Of a DNA stretch of 64,000 nt, positions 1 to 12,753 are shown piece by piece. Source of the stretch: Trileptium ribeirensis. Its lineage: Eukaryota; Nematoda; Enoplea; Enoplida; Thoracostomopsidae. A model generated the notes under the pieces. That model was given only the letters and a program-made list of their open reading frames with translations. It made no database searches and was not told where the DNA came from. The stretch lies in the NCBI GenBank assembly GCA_030248225.1, contig JASANE010029368.1, positions 1 through 64,000 of the forward strand. The letters run 5' to 3'. Position numbers and translations under genes: made by a program. Position 1 is the stretch's first letter, and every line of letters begins with the position of its first letter.

Positions 1-359
1 CTACTAATTCACTATGTCACGTGCCAAATTAGTACATACCCAAGAGTTTAGTCAGATTTAATACATATTTGCGCCATAAGATAGATTATCCTATTTCATT
101 GTTACTGCAGTACATAGTGTAAAGATTGGTTACAACAATGGCTACAGCTCAAAAACGGATCTGCGAATATCCGTAAAGTTTTTACTGTATACTACGTTTT
201 TTACTGCGTTTCACCTTTGGCATATAATGTTAAAAATGTTTATCTTCATGCATTTTTTCAGTGATAACGGGTTATGCTATCTCCACTTTTGGACAAAAAT
301 TAGGTTGAGTTTTGCACTTTCAGTCTATAATAAGGTTACGGTTAAAAGTCACATGTTAA
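1..359. other. Flank of 182-bp satellite, no gene seen
   Basis: AT-rich sequence before the satellite. The only open frame is short and resembles a diverged satellite edge. No domain, splice pattern or RNA gene is recognisable. Confidence 0.4.
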
Positions 360-3300
360 AAACGTTTTTCACAGTACATGTGCGACCGCATGCCTATCAT
401 CTAACTTATAACGAATTTAGCAAGTGAATAAGAAAGCAAAAACTTTCTGTATTCTGTCAAAATTTCTATGAATATTGCAGCTTTGCTATAGATTGACGAT
501 GACTGGCAGTATTTATTTATATTTCGACAGTGGGTTTATATTTATATTTTCACAGTACATGGGCGTCCGCATGCCTAATATCTAACCCATAACGTATTTA
601 GCAACTGAATAAGAAAGCAAAAGCATTCTGTATTCTGTCAAAATTCCAATGAATATTGCAGCTTTACTATAGATTGAAGATGACTGGCAGTATTTGATAT
701 ATATTTCGACAGTGGGTTTATATTTATATTTTCACAGCACATGGGTGTCCGCATGCCTAATATCTACCCCATAACGAATTTAGCAAGTGAATAAGAAAGC
801 AAAAACATTCTATATTCTGTCAAAATACCTATGAATATTGCAACTTTACTATAGATTGACGATGACTGGCAGTATTTGATTTATATTTCGTCAGTGGGTT
901 TATATTTATATTTTCACAGTAAAGTGAATAAGAAGAACAGCAAGTGAATAAGAAATTTATATTTATATTTTCACAGTACATGGGCGTCCGCATGCCTAAT
1001 ATCTAACCCATAACATATTTAGCAACTGAATAAGAAAGCAAAAGCATTCTGTATTCTGTCAAAATTCCTATGAATATTGCAGCTTTACTATAGATTGACG
1101 ATGACTGGCAGTATTTGATTTATATTTCGACAGTGGGTTTATATTTATATTTTCACAGTACATGGGCGTCTGCATGCCTAATATCTAACCCATAACGAAT
1201 TTAGCAAGTGAATAAGAAAGCAAAAGCATTCTGTATTCTGTCAAAATTCCTATGAATATTGCAGCTTTACTATAGATTGACGATGACTGGCAGTATTTGA
1301 TATATATTTCGACAGTGGGTTTATATCTATATTTTCACAGCACATGGGTGTCCGCATGCCTAATATCTAACCCATAACGAATTTAGCAAGTGAATAAGAA
1401 AGCAAAAACATTCTGTATTCTGTCAAAATTCCTATGAATATTGCAGCTTTACTATAGATTGACGATGACTGGCAGTATTTGATTTATATTTCGACAGTGG
1501 GTTCATATTTATATTTTCACACTACATGGGCGTCCGCATGCCTATCATCTAACCCATAACGAATTTAGAAAGTGAATAAGAAAGCAAAAACATTATGTAT
1601 TCTGTCAAAATTGCTATGCATACTTCAGCTTTACTATAGTTTGACGATGACTGGCAGTATTTGATTTATATTTCGACAGTGGGTTTATATTTATATTTTC
1701 ACAGTACATGGGCGTCCGCATGCCTAATATCTAACCCATAACGAATTTAGCAAGTGAATAAGAAAGCAGAAGCATTCTGTATTCTGTCAAAATTCCTATA
1801 AATATTGCAGCTTTACTATAGATTGACGATGACCGGCAGTATTTGATTTATATTTCGACAGTGGGTTTATATTTATATTTTCACAGTACACGTGCGTCCG
1901 CATGCCTAACATCTAACCCATAACGAATTCAGCATGTGAATAAGAAAGCAAAAACATTCTATATTCTGTCAAAATTCCTATGAATATTGCAGCTTTACTA
2001 TAGATTGACGATGACTGGCAGTATTTGATTTATATTTCGACAGTGGGTTTATATTCACATTTTCACAGTACATGGGCGTCCGCATGCCTAATATCTAACC
2101 CATAACGAATTTAGCAAGTGAATAAGAAAGCAAAAACATTCTGTATTCTGTCAAAATTCCTATGAATATTGCAGCTTTACTATAGATTGACGATGACTGG
2201 CAGTATTTGATTTATATTTCGCCAGCGGGTTTATATTTATATTTTCACACTACATGGGCGTCCGCATGCCTAATATCTAACCCATAACGAATTTAGCAAG
2301 TGAATAAGAAAGCAAAAGCATTCTGTATTCTGTCAAAATTTCTATGAATATTGCAGCTTTACTATAGATTGACGATGACTGGCAGTATTTGATTTATATT
2401 TCGACAGTGGGTTTATATTTACATTTTCACAGTACATGGGCGTCCGCATGCCTATCATCTAACCCATAACGAATTTAGCAAGTGAATAAGAAAGCAAAAA
2501 CATTCTGTATTCTGTCAAAATTCCTATGAATGTTGCAGCTTTACAATAGATTGACGATGACTGGCAGTATTTGATTTATATTTCGACAGTGGGTTTATAT
2601 TTATATTTTCACAGTACATGTGCGTCCAAATGCCTAACATCTAACCCATAACGAATTTAGCAAGTGAATAAGAAAGCAAAAATATCCTGTATTCTGTCAA
2701 AATTCCTATAAATATTGCAGCTTTACTATAGATTGACGATGACTGGCAGTATTTGAATTATATTTCGACAGTGGGTTTCTATTTATATTTTCACAGTACA
2801 TGGGCGTCCGCATGCCTAATATCTAACTAATAACGAATTTAGCAAGTGAATAAGAAAGCAAAAGCATTCTGTATTCTGTCAAAATTCCTATAAATATTGC
2901 AGCTATACTACTATAGATTGACGATGACTGGCAGTATTTGATTTATATTTCGAGGGTGGGTTTATATTTATATTTTCACAGTACATGGACGTCCGCATGC
3001 CTAATATCTAATCCATAACGAATTTAGCAAGTGAATAAGAAAGCAAAAGCATTCTGTATTCTGTTAAAATTCCCATAAATATTGCAGCTTTACTATAGAT
3101 TGACGATGACCGGCAGTGTTTGATTTATATTTCGACAGTGGGTTTATATTTATATTTTCACAGTACATGTGCGTCCGCATGCCTAACATCTAACCCATAA
3201 CGAATTTAGCAAGTGAATAAGAAAGCAAAAGCATTCTGTATTCTGTCAAAATTCCTATAAATATTGCAGCTTTACTATAGATTGACGATGACCGGCAGTG

Positions 3301-4412
3301 TTTGATTTATATTTCGACAGTGGGTTTATATTTACATTTTCACAGTACATGGGCGTCCGCATGCCTATCATCTAACCCATAACGAATTTAGCAAGTGAAT
3401 AAGAAAGCAAAAACATTCTGTATTCTGTCAAAATTCCTATGAATGTTGCAGCTTTACAATAGATTGACGATGACTGGCAGTATTTGATTTATATTTCGAC
3501 AGTGGGTTTATATTTATATTTTCACAGTACATGTGCGTCCAAATGCCTAACATCTAACCCATAACGAATTTAGCAAGTGAATAAGAAAGCAAAAATATCC
3601 TGTATTCTGTCAAAATTCCTATAAATATTGCAGCTTTACTATAGATTGACGATGACTGGCAGTATTTGAATTATATTTCGACAGTGGGTTTCTATTTATA
3701 TTTTCACAGTACATGGGCGTCCGCATGCCTAATATCTAACTAATAACGAATTTAGCAAGTGAATAAGAAAGCAAAAGCATTCTGTATTCTGTCAAAATTC
3801 CTATAAATATTGCAGCTATACTACTATAGATTGACGATGACTGGCAGTATTTGATTTATATTTCGAGGGTGGGTTTATATTTATATTTTCACAGTACATG
3901 GACGTCCGCATGCCTAATATCTAATCCATAACGAATTTAGCAAGTGAATAAGAAAGCAAAAGCATTCTGTATTCTGTCAAAATTCCCATAAATATTGCAG
4001 CTTTACTATAGATTGACGATGACCGGCAGTGTTTGATTTATATTTCGACAGTGGGTTTATATTTATATTTTCACAGTACATGTGCGTCCGCATGCCTAAC
4101 ATCTAACCCATAACGAATTTAGCAAGTGAATAAGAAAGCAAAAGCATTCTGTATTCTGTCAAAATTCCTATAAATATTGCAGCTTTACTATAGATTGACG
4201 ATGACCGGCAGTGTTTGATTTATATTTCGACAGTGGGTTTATATTTATATTTTCACAGTACATGTGCGTCCGCATGCCTAACATCTAACCCATAACGAAT
4301 TTAGCAAGTGAATAAGAAAGCAAAAGCATTCTGTATTCTGTCAAAATTCCTATAAATATTGCAGCTTTACTATAGATTGACGATGACTGGCAGTATTTGA
4401 TTTATATTTCCA
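360..4412. repeat. Satellite array, 182-bp unit, about 22 copies
   Basis: The landmark TTTTCACAGTACATG recurs at almost exactly 182-bp steps (near 369, 551, 733, 915, 1154, 1336 and so on to 4254). A 57-bp partial unit lies at about 915-971, and two units carry the same 3-bp insertion and measure 185 bp. Five consecutive units (about 2428-3340) are repeated nearly base for base at 3341-4253, a higher-order period of 913 bp. The array ends abruptly near 4412. It has no coding capacity. Heterochromatic or centromere-associated function is possible but is not shown by the sequence. Confidence 0.97.
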
Positions 4413-5793
4413 CAGTGGATGGTGTGTCTGTGAGCTGCATACAAATATTATCGATATTTTCCCAACTTCAGCCATACTGCGGAATAGATACTCGAAAGCA
4501 CTATTTTGGACAAAGATTCTTGTATATTTCAGTACCAAAAAGTTATTGCTTTGGAGCAGTTGGTTCAGTTGGGCACCAGTTTCTACAGCGCATGTGGAAG
4601 TTCTGTGACAAGTGCATACAGTTGAGTTCATCCCGATGTTCAGATAATGCTACCAAATAAGGGGCAAAGACATTCTAGACTGAAATCGATTAAATATATC
4701 AGTTATCATCTGTATCTTTGCAACGAATAATTCGATTTAGTTTAAAGTGAAACTATGAATGACTAATATCCTTTATGTGAGTTAACATTTAATTCCCGTT
4801 TCGTCGGATCTAATTCTGACCATTATTTGGGGTTTAATCTGCTAGCCAACAGTTAAAAGCAATAGCGCTAAACCTGTCTCAGAGCAGCATCTAGGTTGTC
4901 TGCCCTTGCTCCGAATAACTCATTGTTGAATTGATAAATTTTCTTTATTCAGAAATCTAATGGTGTACTACGCCTGTGTCAGCGTGTCGTAGATGATGCA
5001 ATAAAATTTAACAAATTCAAAACCCAAGTATTGTCTTTGACTACGACTTTGCGGGGTCGAAAAATGGTGTCATCTGCAGCATGATTGTTATTCGCTTGCT
5101 TTTCGAGGAGCCTGAAAGATCCCAACAATACCCCGGAAATAGCTCAATGACTAGTGAACGCAACTTTCACGTTTCACCTGAGCGTTCCGCGTGCGGCACC
5201 TACAGATCATCTACGACTGCTCATTGGTACTGGAAATGCAAATTAATTGAGGACATAAAATGACCTCCTACATAGCTAATAAATGCAGATAATCAATGGT
5301 TGTAATTACCGCTGGGGTAAACCTAGTGATGAAAACAAATAAGCATATAAGTATTTGAATCATACACTTTATACATATATTTGCGATTTAAGTACTTTAT
5401 AAACTAACTGGAAATAATGCGTTCACTTTTTGAAAACTGTACTAATAAAGGGCAAAATTTACGTAACAAGATCACACGAGTAATTATGTCCCACTCAAGC
5501 TAAAAAGTAGCCAAAACCTGAAAGCGAAGTCTGGATCTTCTGTGAAGCCCATCAGATATCTGCCCTACACGGCAGCTTACCAAATGATGTTTGACTGGCA
5601 GTTACAAATATTATTTATGTGATCATTACAATATGTATTTGAATTCTTTCTAAAACTGAAACCATTACAAATAATAATAATGGTATTCACGAATTACGCA
5701 TGAAATTAAGTAAACTTAATGAAAGAGACTGATGTATTTTAACCTCTCTATGGCAAATCTCAAACATCTGGACTCTAGTATAATGTAGCTCAC
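4413..5793. other. Intergenic or intronic, one unassigned open stretch
   Basis: Just beyond the satellite, 4397-4660 is open on plus (87 codons) and 4350-4631 on minus (93 codons). Neither translation resembles a family I know. A locally GC-richer patch at 5080-5265 might hide an exon, but no splice-consistent frame was found. This is where C-terminal exons of the BPI-like gene (minus strand) would be expected. I could not find them. Confidence 0.3.
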
Positions 5794-6123
5794 ACTCATT
5801 GCAATCTTAGCTGGCCGACTCATTGTATCCATGTCAAGAACCGACTTGAACCGAACGTACTTGCCAATCATTGCTTTTCCTCCAGACTCAATGATTCGCT
5901 TCAACTGCTGGAGAACGTCTTGACCTTTACCAGAGAGTTTCGACAAATCGAGGTTAAATTCACCGATTTTGACGGAACACTCGGAAATCACCGACGAGGG
6001 CAACAGCGTTGCGGGATTGGTTCCAATAGTAAGACGAGCCTTTGCGTTAAAATCCACAAACTCTGATATCATCGGTCCGGTAACTTTGATACGGCCTTTC
6101 AGCAGATTTGCTTCGATGTCTGT
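5794..6123 (-). CDS. BPI/LBP-like (TULIP) gene, exon 4
   Basis: Exon of exactly 110 codons, phase 0 at both ends. The acceptor TTGTAG lies just above 6123 and the donor GTGAGC just below 5794. It encodes the middle of a BPI N-terminal barrel: an amphipathic strand (LLKGRIKVTG), a strand containing ARLTIGTNPATLLPS, then SECSVKIGEFNLDLS, then an amphipathic helix. This order matches the mammalian BPI/LBP segment with its NPTSGKPT and CSSHI motifs. Only one cysteine is present, so the conserved BPI disulfide appears absent. The frame runs on past the donor to a stop at 5716, so this could instead be a terminal exon; I prefer splicing. Later exons may lie outside the window. Confidence 0.6.
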
Positions 6124-7640
6124 CTACAAGCACCCACTGACTGCAGACTTATAGCATTCATTAAAGCAGCTGCCATACTGGTATTTACATATTTACATAT
6201 TTACAACAAAAAATGTCATGTTGGTAGTTTGAAATTTTCCATTTACTTCAGGAGTCCATAAACATTAATGATGAGTATTAGGTTCGCTTAGGATTTAGTT
6301 TTGATGGCACTTCGGCAGCGGGTCTATAATTTGTACTGCTGAAATATATTGGTTGCTTCTTCTGCTGTTTGCGGTTTACATTTACCCCGGTTTCGTTGTA
6401 GTTTTAGAGTTACATGTGAAAGCGTTGTTTGATCATGGTTGATTTATTTAAATAAAATTTAAATTCTTCAAAATTTTTTATACAACCTAAGATTTTTGTC
6501 TGATGTATTACCTCATTCGTCGGTAGCTCTAAAAGTATCATAAGTAGAATCTAAAATTTTTCACATAATTTAAAAATCGAAAAATGGGTATATATGTTTG
6601 AAATGATCATTGGATAAAGCTTAAATGTCGATTATACAACTCAAGATCGAATTCGCGAAGTGTGAGGAAACCGTAGTCACTAATAATCTTATTTGAAAAG
6701 TGATGCAATGCGTAAGTAAATTTTGAAAGTGATCCCACCAGCTATCTTATTTTATAATAGCCGATATCGAATCACAAACCCCTGTTACAGAAAATATTAT
6801 GAGTTTCAATCTGTTCTCGCTAACCTAAAATAGGCAAAATCAAATGAAAGTGCCAGAAATTACATCTTGTGGCCGAACACAATTTTGTCGAATTGCAATT
6901 CGCAGAATTTCCATTCCCTACTGCCTACCAATTTTGATATATATTACTTTGTGTTCGCGAAAAACTTTAATGTAACAGCGACGTCACAATCAAATCGATC
7001 CTATGATAAATTTTTATTGCTCGCGAACAAATCCCGTTAATTCAAATTCGACAATTTTGTGTTGTCAGAAATTTGGGTAATTTCCCTTGAATTTTCGAGA
7101 ATACAAAATGGCTAAATTTCAATAGCATAGCAGTGTGTGTGGAAACAGTTTTTCACCCAGTTTCAGTTGACCAAAAACAATTTTTGGCTGGTAGAATCAC
7201 CTTAAGTTTATTTGCGCATGAAATAATTGAAATGTGAAAAAAATACTCATTTCGACTTGACTACCAAGTGAAGTCTAAATATGCAACGGAAACTCTATCT
7301 GGTGTTTCAAAAAGGAAGGATTAATTATGGTAGAAAATTTTTAAGAAACAATAACCTAAGCTACATATCGAAAGTCTGTGTCAAATTATATACGAATCTG
7401 ATAAATTTACAACGATGTAATTTGCTAAGTCAATGATTAAAAGAAAACAAAAAGGTTTACTGCTAACAAAAGTCTAGAGGCCAGGCCATTTCACGTTAAG
7501 TCGAAATCAATATCAAAGTATAGTGTTCCTGACATTTTGAAAGTTCCGTTACTGAGAGACTATAGGTGCTTGACCATATGGTGAAAGGGCGATTATTCTG
7601 CTGATTTTCGAATAACTCTCCAGGCGTCGCGTATCCTCTA
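6124..7640. other. Intron 3 of BPI-like gene, lower part
   Basis: AT-rich intronic sequence with no recognisable exon, RNA gene or named repeat. Confidence 0.4.
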
Positions 7641-7649
7641 CTGAGAGGT

Positions 7650-7990
7650 AACCTGGGTCCTCCTGCGACTCCTTACCCCCAACCCTCCCCCTCCCGCCAC
7701 CCATAAAACGAGCCGCAAGCGCGAGGAAAATTTCGGCAAAGGTAGGGAAACATTGTGGAAAATATGCAAAAATGGGCGAAATTGGCAAAAATTGAGGCAA
7801 ATTGGCAGAAATCAGGGGAAATTGACAAAATTCGGGTGTAAATTGGCAAAAATATAAAAATCTGAGTCCCAAACAAAAGTTTTCCATGACCCAGTCCCAT
7901 ATTATGTCCCCTGACGACCTTCGCTCTCTTCCGCCGTCCGGCTACCTCCCCACGTCAGGCTGAAGGCCTCCTAAAGCACCCGCTATCTTC
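7650..7990. repeat. GC-rich patch with degenerate AAATTGGCAAAAAT tandem motif
   Basis: A pyrimidine-rich block (CCCCCAACCCTCCCCCTCCCG) is followed at about 7768-7860 by five or six degenerate copies of a roughly 17-bp motif containing AAATTGGCAAAAAT, then another GC-rich block. Open frames across it are low-complexity artefacts. The segment at 13540-13810 has the same ingredients in inverted orientation, so both may derive from one dispersed repeat family. Confidence 0.5.
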
Positions 7991-8440
7991 CCATGGGACT
8001 GCGGACCTCGTGTATTTATGCCATAGGCCCCAAAACGAAACGTTCTATACCGTTAACCTATTTGTGGATTTATGGATTTGTAGTTGTGTTGCGCCTAAAG
8101 ACAATCTCTATACGGTTTTTGCAACAAATTATTGCCCACTGCTAAACCACTCCTACTCTTAAGATTACATTGCTACATACTGATCTGTCATGACATCCTG
8201 CCGTAGCGCGCAATATAAAAGTTGTTTACTCAAATAAACGTTTCGAGGATTGAATATTCTGTGCAAGATCATTATATATAATGTAGCAGAAAATATAATT
8301 GTCATCAGGTTAAACTAAGAAATCGCTACGTTTTGACTGAATGAGCATCACGGGAATGATTAGATATTTCTCGCTGTGTACCTAAGGCTGTGTTCCACGG
8401 TCACACTTTTTGCTTAAAATTCGATCAAACTATGAGAGCA

Positions 8441-8704
8441 TTTTTACCTTGTCGGTGAATTTGAATATACGTACGCTGCTCAAACTTATGTGAACATTAC
8501 TTTACCTAATAAAACACGAGAGGTATCTTCAAAAATTTTGAACTCAAATGTTAAGAAAAACACGAGAGGTATCTTCAAAATTTTTACCTTGTCGGTGAAT
8601 TTGAATATACGTACGCTGCTCAAACTTATGTGAATATTACTTTACCTAATAAAACACGAGAGGTATCTTCAAAATTTTTGAACTCAAATGTTAAGAAAAA
8701 CACT
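8441..8704. repeat. Tandem duplication, 140-bp period
   Basis: The stretch beginning TTACCTTGTCGGTGAATTTG and running through ACACGAGAGGTATCTTCAAA is present twice, 140 bp apart (anchors at 8451 and 8591). A third partial copy of the ACACGAGAGGTATC segment lies at the junction. The copies differ by only a few bases, so the duplication looks recent. Confidence 0.85.
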
Positions 8705-9845
8705 TGAAAGTATGAACGCCCTTAAACATCGCAACATTGTGCTAAGCACTGGAATTCAACCTCTTTTGCATCGGAATCGCGGAAAAGTTGCGCCTCACTA
8801 ACAGCAGTCTGATTTCGGTTTCTATTTGTTCTAAGAGCTTTTGATTATTTTCATGAGACATGAGTGCAGGGATTGGTTTGTTTGATTTGGTTCACTCAAA
8901 ACAATGTTCAGGTAGAATCAAATGAGTAGTCAAAAGATTCCTGTTGTAAGCCCTAAGATTGCTAATAATAGATCTCCACTGGTGTTATCAAGTGCCCAGT
9001 TCAAACTGGTAGTCGCTAGCCCTCAGGAGATAAGAACACTGCGCCAAGATCACGCGACCAGTTCACGGTATTCTGTACTTAAGACCCGTTCACTAACTAT
9101 AAACAATTCTTAGTTTCCTTGCTCCAGCAAGTCACAGCTTGAAAGAAGTACAACACAATAGGAATTTTTCAATTGTCAGTGGTTGCTTAGCATTAGGATA
9201 CTCATAAATCGCTTTCCGGGTGTCAAAGATCCATGTAGGCCTACAGAATTCCTTGTGATGCCGGGTGACGAAAATTTGGACTAATCACGTAAATAAAGCT
9301 ATTCTGTAACACTTCAATACATCATATCACTGGTAATTACTAGTAACAGTTAAAATAACGATGGTGTACAAATTCTCAAGACGGTTTACAACTGAATAGT
9401 TGAACCAGTTTTGCTGGAACAAGCAAAATTTAAGCGATACGATGTGATCAATTTTATGAAAGTGACGGATTGACGAAACAAGTATTTTATGTGCAAACAT
9501 ACCTTAATCTGCGAGAGATGTTATGATTAAAGTTGCGGGATTCCGCCGCTCTATCGTTTTACCAGCTATAAATCCAATTCTTGAATTGATTTAATGTGTT
9601 TTATAGCATATATACTACGTTTTGGATTGGGTATTAAAATTTAAAACGACTATCGCAATGAATCGGTCCCCAAATCATTTCATTGCGTTAAATTGCAATG
9701 TTCCGTTTTGTAACCAGTTCTGGCGATTAAATGCATGGCTTAGCGAACATACATTAGCATAATGAAGTCATAAATCATAATAATTGAAATATATTAAACA
9801 GTTTAGGGGCATTAATTTAAACAGTTTACGTATAATTGTTCCAGT

Positions 9846-9931
9846 CGACCCAACTGTGAACAAGCATTCGGCCGTGCTGTGCTTGGGAAGGAATCAGGTG
9901 GTGGACGAGATCGCTGTGCTCTTGCGGTTTC
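9846..9931 (+). CDS. Candidate internal exon, unrecognised
   Basis: A locally GC-richer segment bounded by an acceptor-like TTGTTCCAG and a donor-like CCG/GTGAGAG. It encodes VDPTVNKHSAVLCLGRNQVV and about ten more residues, and the frame stays open well beyond the donor. It lies inside intron 3 of the minus-strand BPI-like gene on the opposite strand. I know no family for it, and the exon may be chance. Confidence 0.25.
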
Positions 9932-10119
9932 CGGTGAGAGTTTTCACACAAAAGGCATCCCAAGTTATGACTACGGAGCTACTGTATCTGGCCCAAAAAC
10001 TAGGGAAACCGCATCAGCACGGAACAGATAAAAATATTAAATTATGTTCATTTATCCGTATACTTTACAGTACTACATGCAAACACATAATCATTCATAC
10101 ATGCTCATAGGGAGGGCAG

Positions 10120-10475
10120 GGAGGTCACACCTTTGAAGCCGCCCCTCGAACCTGACACCTCCTGAACCGGCCGCGGCTACTCTCCTGCTTAACTGATGTG
10201 CTCCTTAGCGCAAATTCAGAAGCAAGAGGCCACTCCCCTAAGCCTCCCTCCGTGAGCATGTATGATAACCATTTCCCTTAACAGCGGTGCTCTTTAACGT
10301 TCCTTCAGAAGAAAGCGGCTACTCCCATAGGCCTCCTACTGTGAGCATGTATGATAATCATTGCCCTTAACTGTGATGATCTTTCACGTACCTTCACGCT
10401 ACTCCCCTAGCCCCCCGTGAGCATGTATGGTAATAGTTGTCCTTAACTGCGGTGCCCTTTAACGAACCTTCAGAG
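10120..10475. repeat. Imperfect tandem repeat, about 76-90 bp units
   Basis: GTGAGCATGTATG recurs at about 10252, 10341 and 10417, each copy preceded by CTACTCCC..AGCCTCC-like sequence and followed by CCCTTAACTG and CTTTAACG. There are three to four diverged, GC-rich units inside intron 3 of the BPI-like gene. Confidence 0.75.
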
Positions 10476-10682
10476 GCAAAATATCCAACTACCATATGCG
10501 TTATTGCATTGCTTTTATGTATCATTTCTCAAGAGGATAAACATCTCGCGTCGCAACAGAACTCCATGGGCCCGTACTTATAGGCTTGTCACCGTTGATA
10601 TCTCATAATACGAATCTTGGAATTGTAGTAATTAATTTTAGCCACCGCATTAATTTTTTACCAATTATGAATATATACTTAC

Positions 10683-10760
10683 GGCGAGTCGGATTTTCTT
10701 CAAATTTCGAACTTCAATCTCCACATGGCCGTCTTGCAGCGTAGCAACATACTCGGGTTC
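10683..10760 (-). CDS. BPI/LBP-like gene, exon 3
   Basis: A clean 78-nt internal exon (26 codons, phase 0/0) with acceptor TTTATTACAG and donor GTAAGTATA. It encodes LQDGHVEIEVRNLKKIRL, the alternating strand that in BPI precedes the KWKAQKRF region. It joins in frame to exon 2 upstream and exon 4 downstream, and the joined product aligns collinearly with the BPI N-terminal domain with no obvious gap. Confidence 0.6.
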
Positions 10761-11735
10761 CTGTAATAAATGAACATTATCCTAGCAATGAGCACCAGAC
10801 TTGAAAATTGTGTACATAGAGAAGGCAAAAACAAAAGACATTTCTGACGCTATATATTTTCGTACCTGCAAATGAAACACATGAGGCAGACGACACCTTA
10901 TTTTATTATTTAACATGTAGGGAAACCAATTTTAATTTTTCTTTCAATTTTGGTAGTGGTTTCATTTGCTGCTAATATCAATTTCCAATAGCTAAAAATC
11001 AATCTAAACTTTTTTATTTTGCTTGTAGTTTTTTATTGTCTGAATTAAACTCCAATTTTTGTATGGCAAGTATTTTTTGACTTTTAGGCATTTGCAGCGA
11101 ATACGTCATTATGTTGTGTGGGTATTGTAATTAATTCCGGCTTATGATTATTAAAAGTGAAAAAAAATTCGGAGGTAGGTAGGACCTCGGCGTATCATAT
11201 ATTAGCGCTACTTCTCTGGATGTATATTAAGTAAAATATATAAATTAATGTCAAAACGGGTTATTATGAAATGAAATTTGACAACAGACTCCGATTTTAA
11301 TAAATGAGCTAAGTTTAAGATGCATGTAAAACAACAATACTCTATTGCTATATTTGTAATTCAAAAACGGATTGCCTTATATGTCTAATTTTTATGTGAA
11401 GAGTTTAGAAATTAGCTTATTCCTGCGTTACTAGTTACTCTTTTATCTGATTCGTTTTGCTTATTTGATCTCTGAATTTCAGATGGAGAGTGTTCAACTG
11501 GATTACTGTAAGCCTTTAGACCACTTAGTGCTTGTAGAACAAAAAAGTTTAGGAATTTCTAAACTACATTGCTAGGATATACAAACAATAATCAACTTCA
11601 GCGTGGTATTGATTTTTTGCGAGCATCAGTATCGAAGCTATACAAATAGTACTAACCGTACGCTCCCAGAGCAACAAATGAGGCGAACATGATCTTGGAT
11701 AAAGCGAAAATTTGGCAAATAAGTCTAACCGCTAA

Positions 11736-12180
11736 TGCGGGATTCACGTTATAATGTCCCCAACCACTTGGAACTTATGTACCCCACACAGTGGCAGGCA
11801 CACCCTAGACTACACGGTGTCTTAGACACCCCTGTGTTTTTGAATAAAGCTTCAAATAAATTTCAAACAAAGCTAGCTAATAGTTTGCTTATTTCAGACG
11901 GTGCCAATGAACCGTCGTTCCTTTTTCGTTTTGCTGAGGGTTTCCGCAACCCCGTGGGTTCATTTAACATAGGGCCTACAGGATACCCTAGAAACACCGC
12001 ATTGGCAAGCATAAAACACCGAAATACCACACTGCCAAAATGAGGTATCTAGGGTGTGCCCGACACCCTCATATTTTGTTATATGGTGTGGATATCACTG
12101 TCACCGTCTTTACGGTATAGTCTACACTACAGGGGGACAAAAGTTCCAACTGGTGGGGACATTATAACCTGAATCCCGCA
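11736..12180. mobile_element. Tourist-like MITE copy 1 (PIF/Harbinger-type)
   Basis: This 445-bp element is bounded by terminal inverted repeats of about 40 bp: the left end starts TGCGGGATTCACGTTATAAT and the right end is its near-perfect reverse complement. It is flanked by the 3-bp direct repeat TAA (11733-11735 and 12181-12183). TWA 3-bp target duplications are typical of PIF/Harbinger and Tourist MITEs. No transposase is encoded; the 102-codon frame inside is a shadow. It sits in intron 2 of the BPI-like gene and shares ends and internal motifs with the element at 18631-19140. Confidence 0.85.
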
Positions 12181-12382
12181 TAAGGTAGCTGCTACATTCG
12201 AAGTGTATTGAGATAATAAAATTCAGACGCCGTGGATTGCGAAGCCCAGATAGCTGCTTGGATTTTGAGCAAAATATTTGGATCGTGTCAAGTTTTTCAC
12301 CTCGTAGTCCTTTGCGTATAAGGTCAAGTTTTCCCTATCGAATCAACTCATATTTTTTGTGCTTGTAAGGCTAAAGCTAAAC

Positions 12383-12400
12383 TTAAGCCTAAGCCTAAGG
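12383..12400 (-). repeat. Short telomere-like motif (TTAGGC)2
   Basis: TTAAGCCTAAGCCTAAGG reads on minus as two adjacent TTAGGC units, the telomere repeat of many nematodes, inside a CTAA/TTAAG-rich stretch. It is too short to be more than suggestive. Confidence 0.3.
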
Positions 12401-12583
12401 TAAGTTAGGTAAGTCTGATCCTAAGCATGACACTAAACCTAAGTTTAACTTGGGCCCACAATCAAACTTTATATTTCTGTGCTATGTTATTCACTCTGTA
12501 CTTACTTTTCCCCTCTGAAGGGGAAACTTGATATGATCCCAATCATGACTCAACTTTTGCCGCATAACATTCAAACAACATAC

Positions 12584-12753
12584 TTTGAATTCTACAACTC
12601 GCACATTACGCATGATCGTTTTCCCGGGAAATGGGTCTTTCGTAACGAGTTCCATTTTGTCGATGAACAGCGTCTTGATAACTTCGCTAGTGACGGAGCC
12701 ATAAAAATTGATCAAATACTTTACTCCGGCTTTTGTGAGACGAACACGGCTTC
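12584..12753 (-). CDS. BPI/LBP-like gene, exon 2
   Basis: Exon of 170 nt, with acceptor ATTTTAG and donor GTATGT. Two bases complete a split glycine codon, followed by 56 codons. It encodes SRVRLTKAGVKYL, the counterpart of the BPI start NPGVVVRISQKGLDYA, then a long helix and the strand MRNVRVVEF, which matches the BPI motif FYSMDIREF. Agreement of phase and of motif order with exons 1 and 3 is the main evidence for a real gene. Confidence 0.65.

Noticed and set aside
360..4412. CRISPR-like regularly spaced repeats
   Set aside because: Units are contiguous 182-bp tandem copies with no unique spacers, in a eukaryotic setting.
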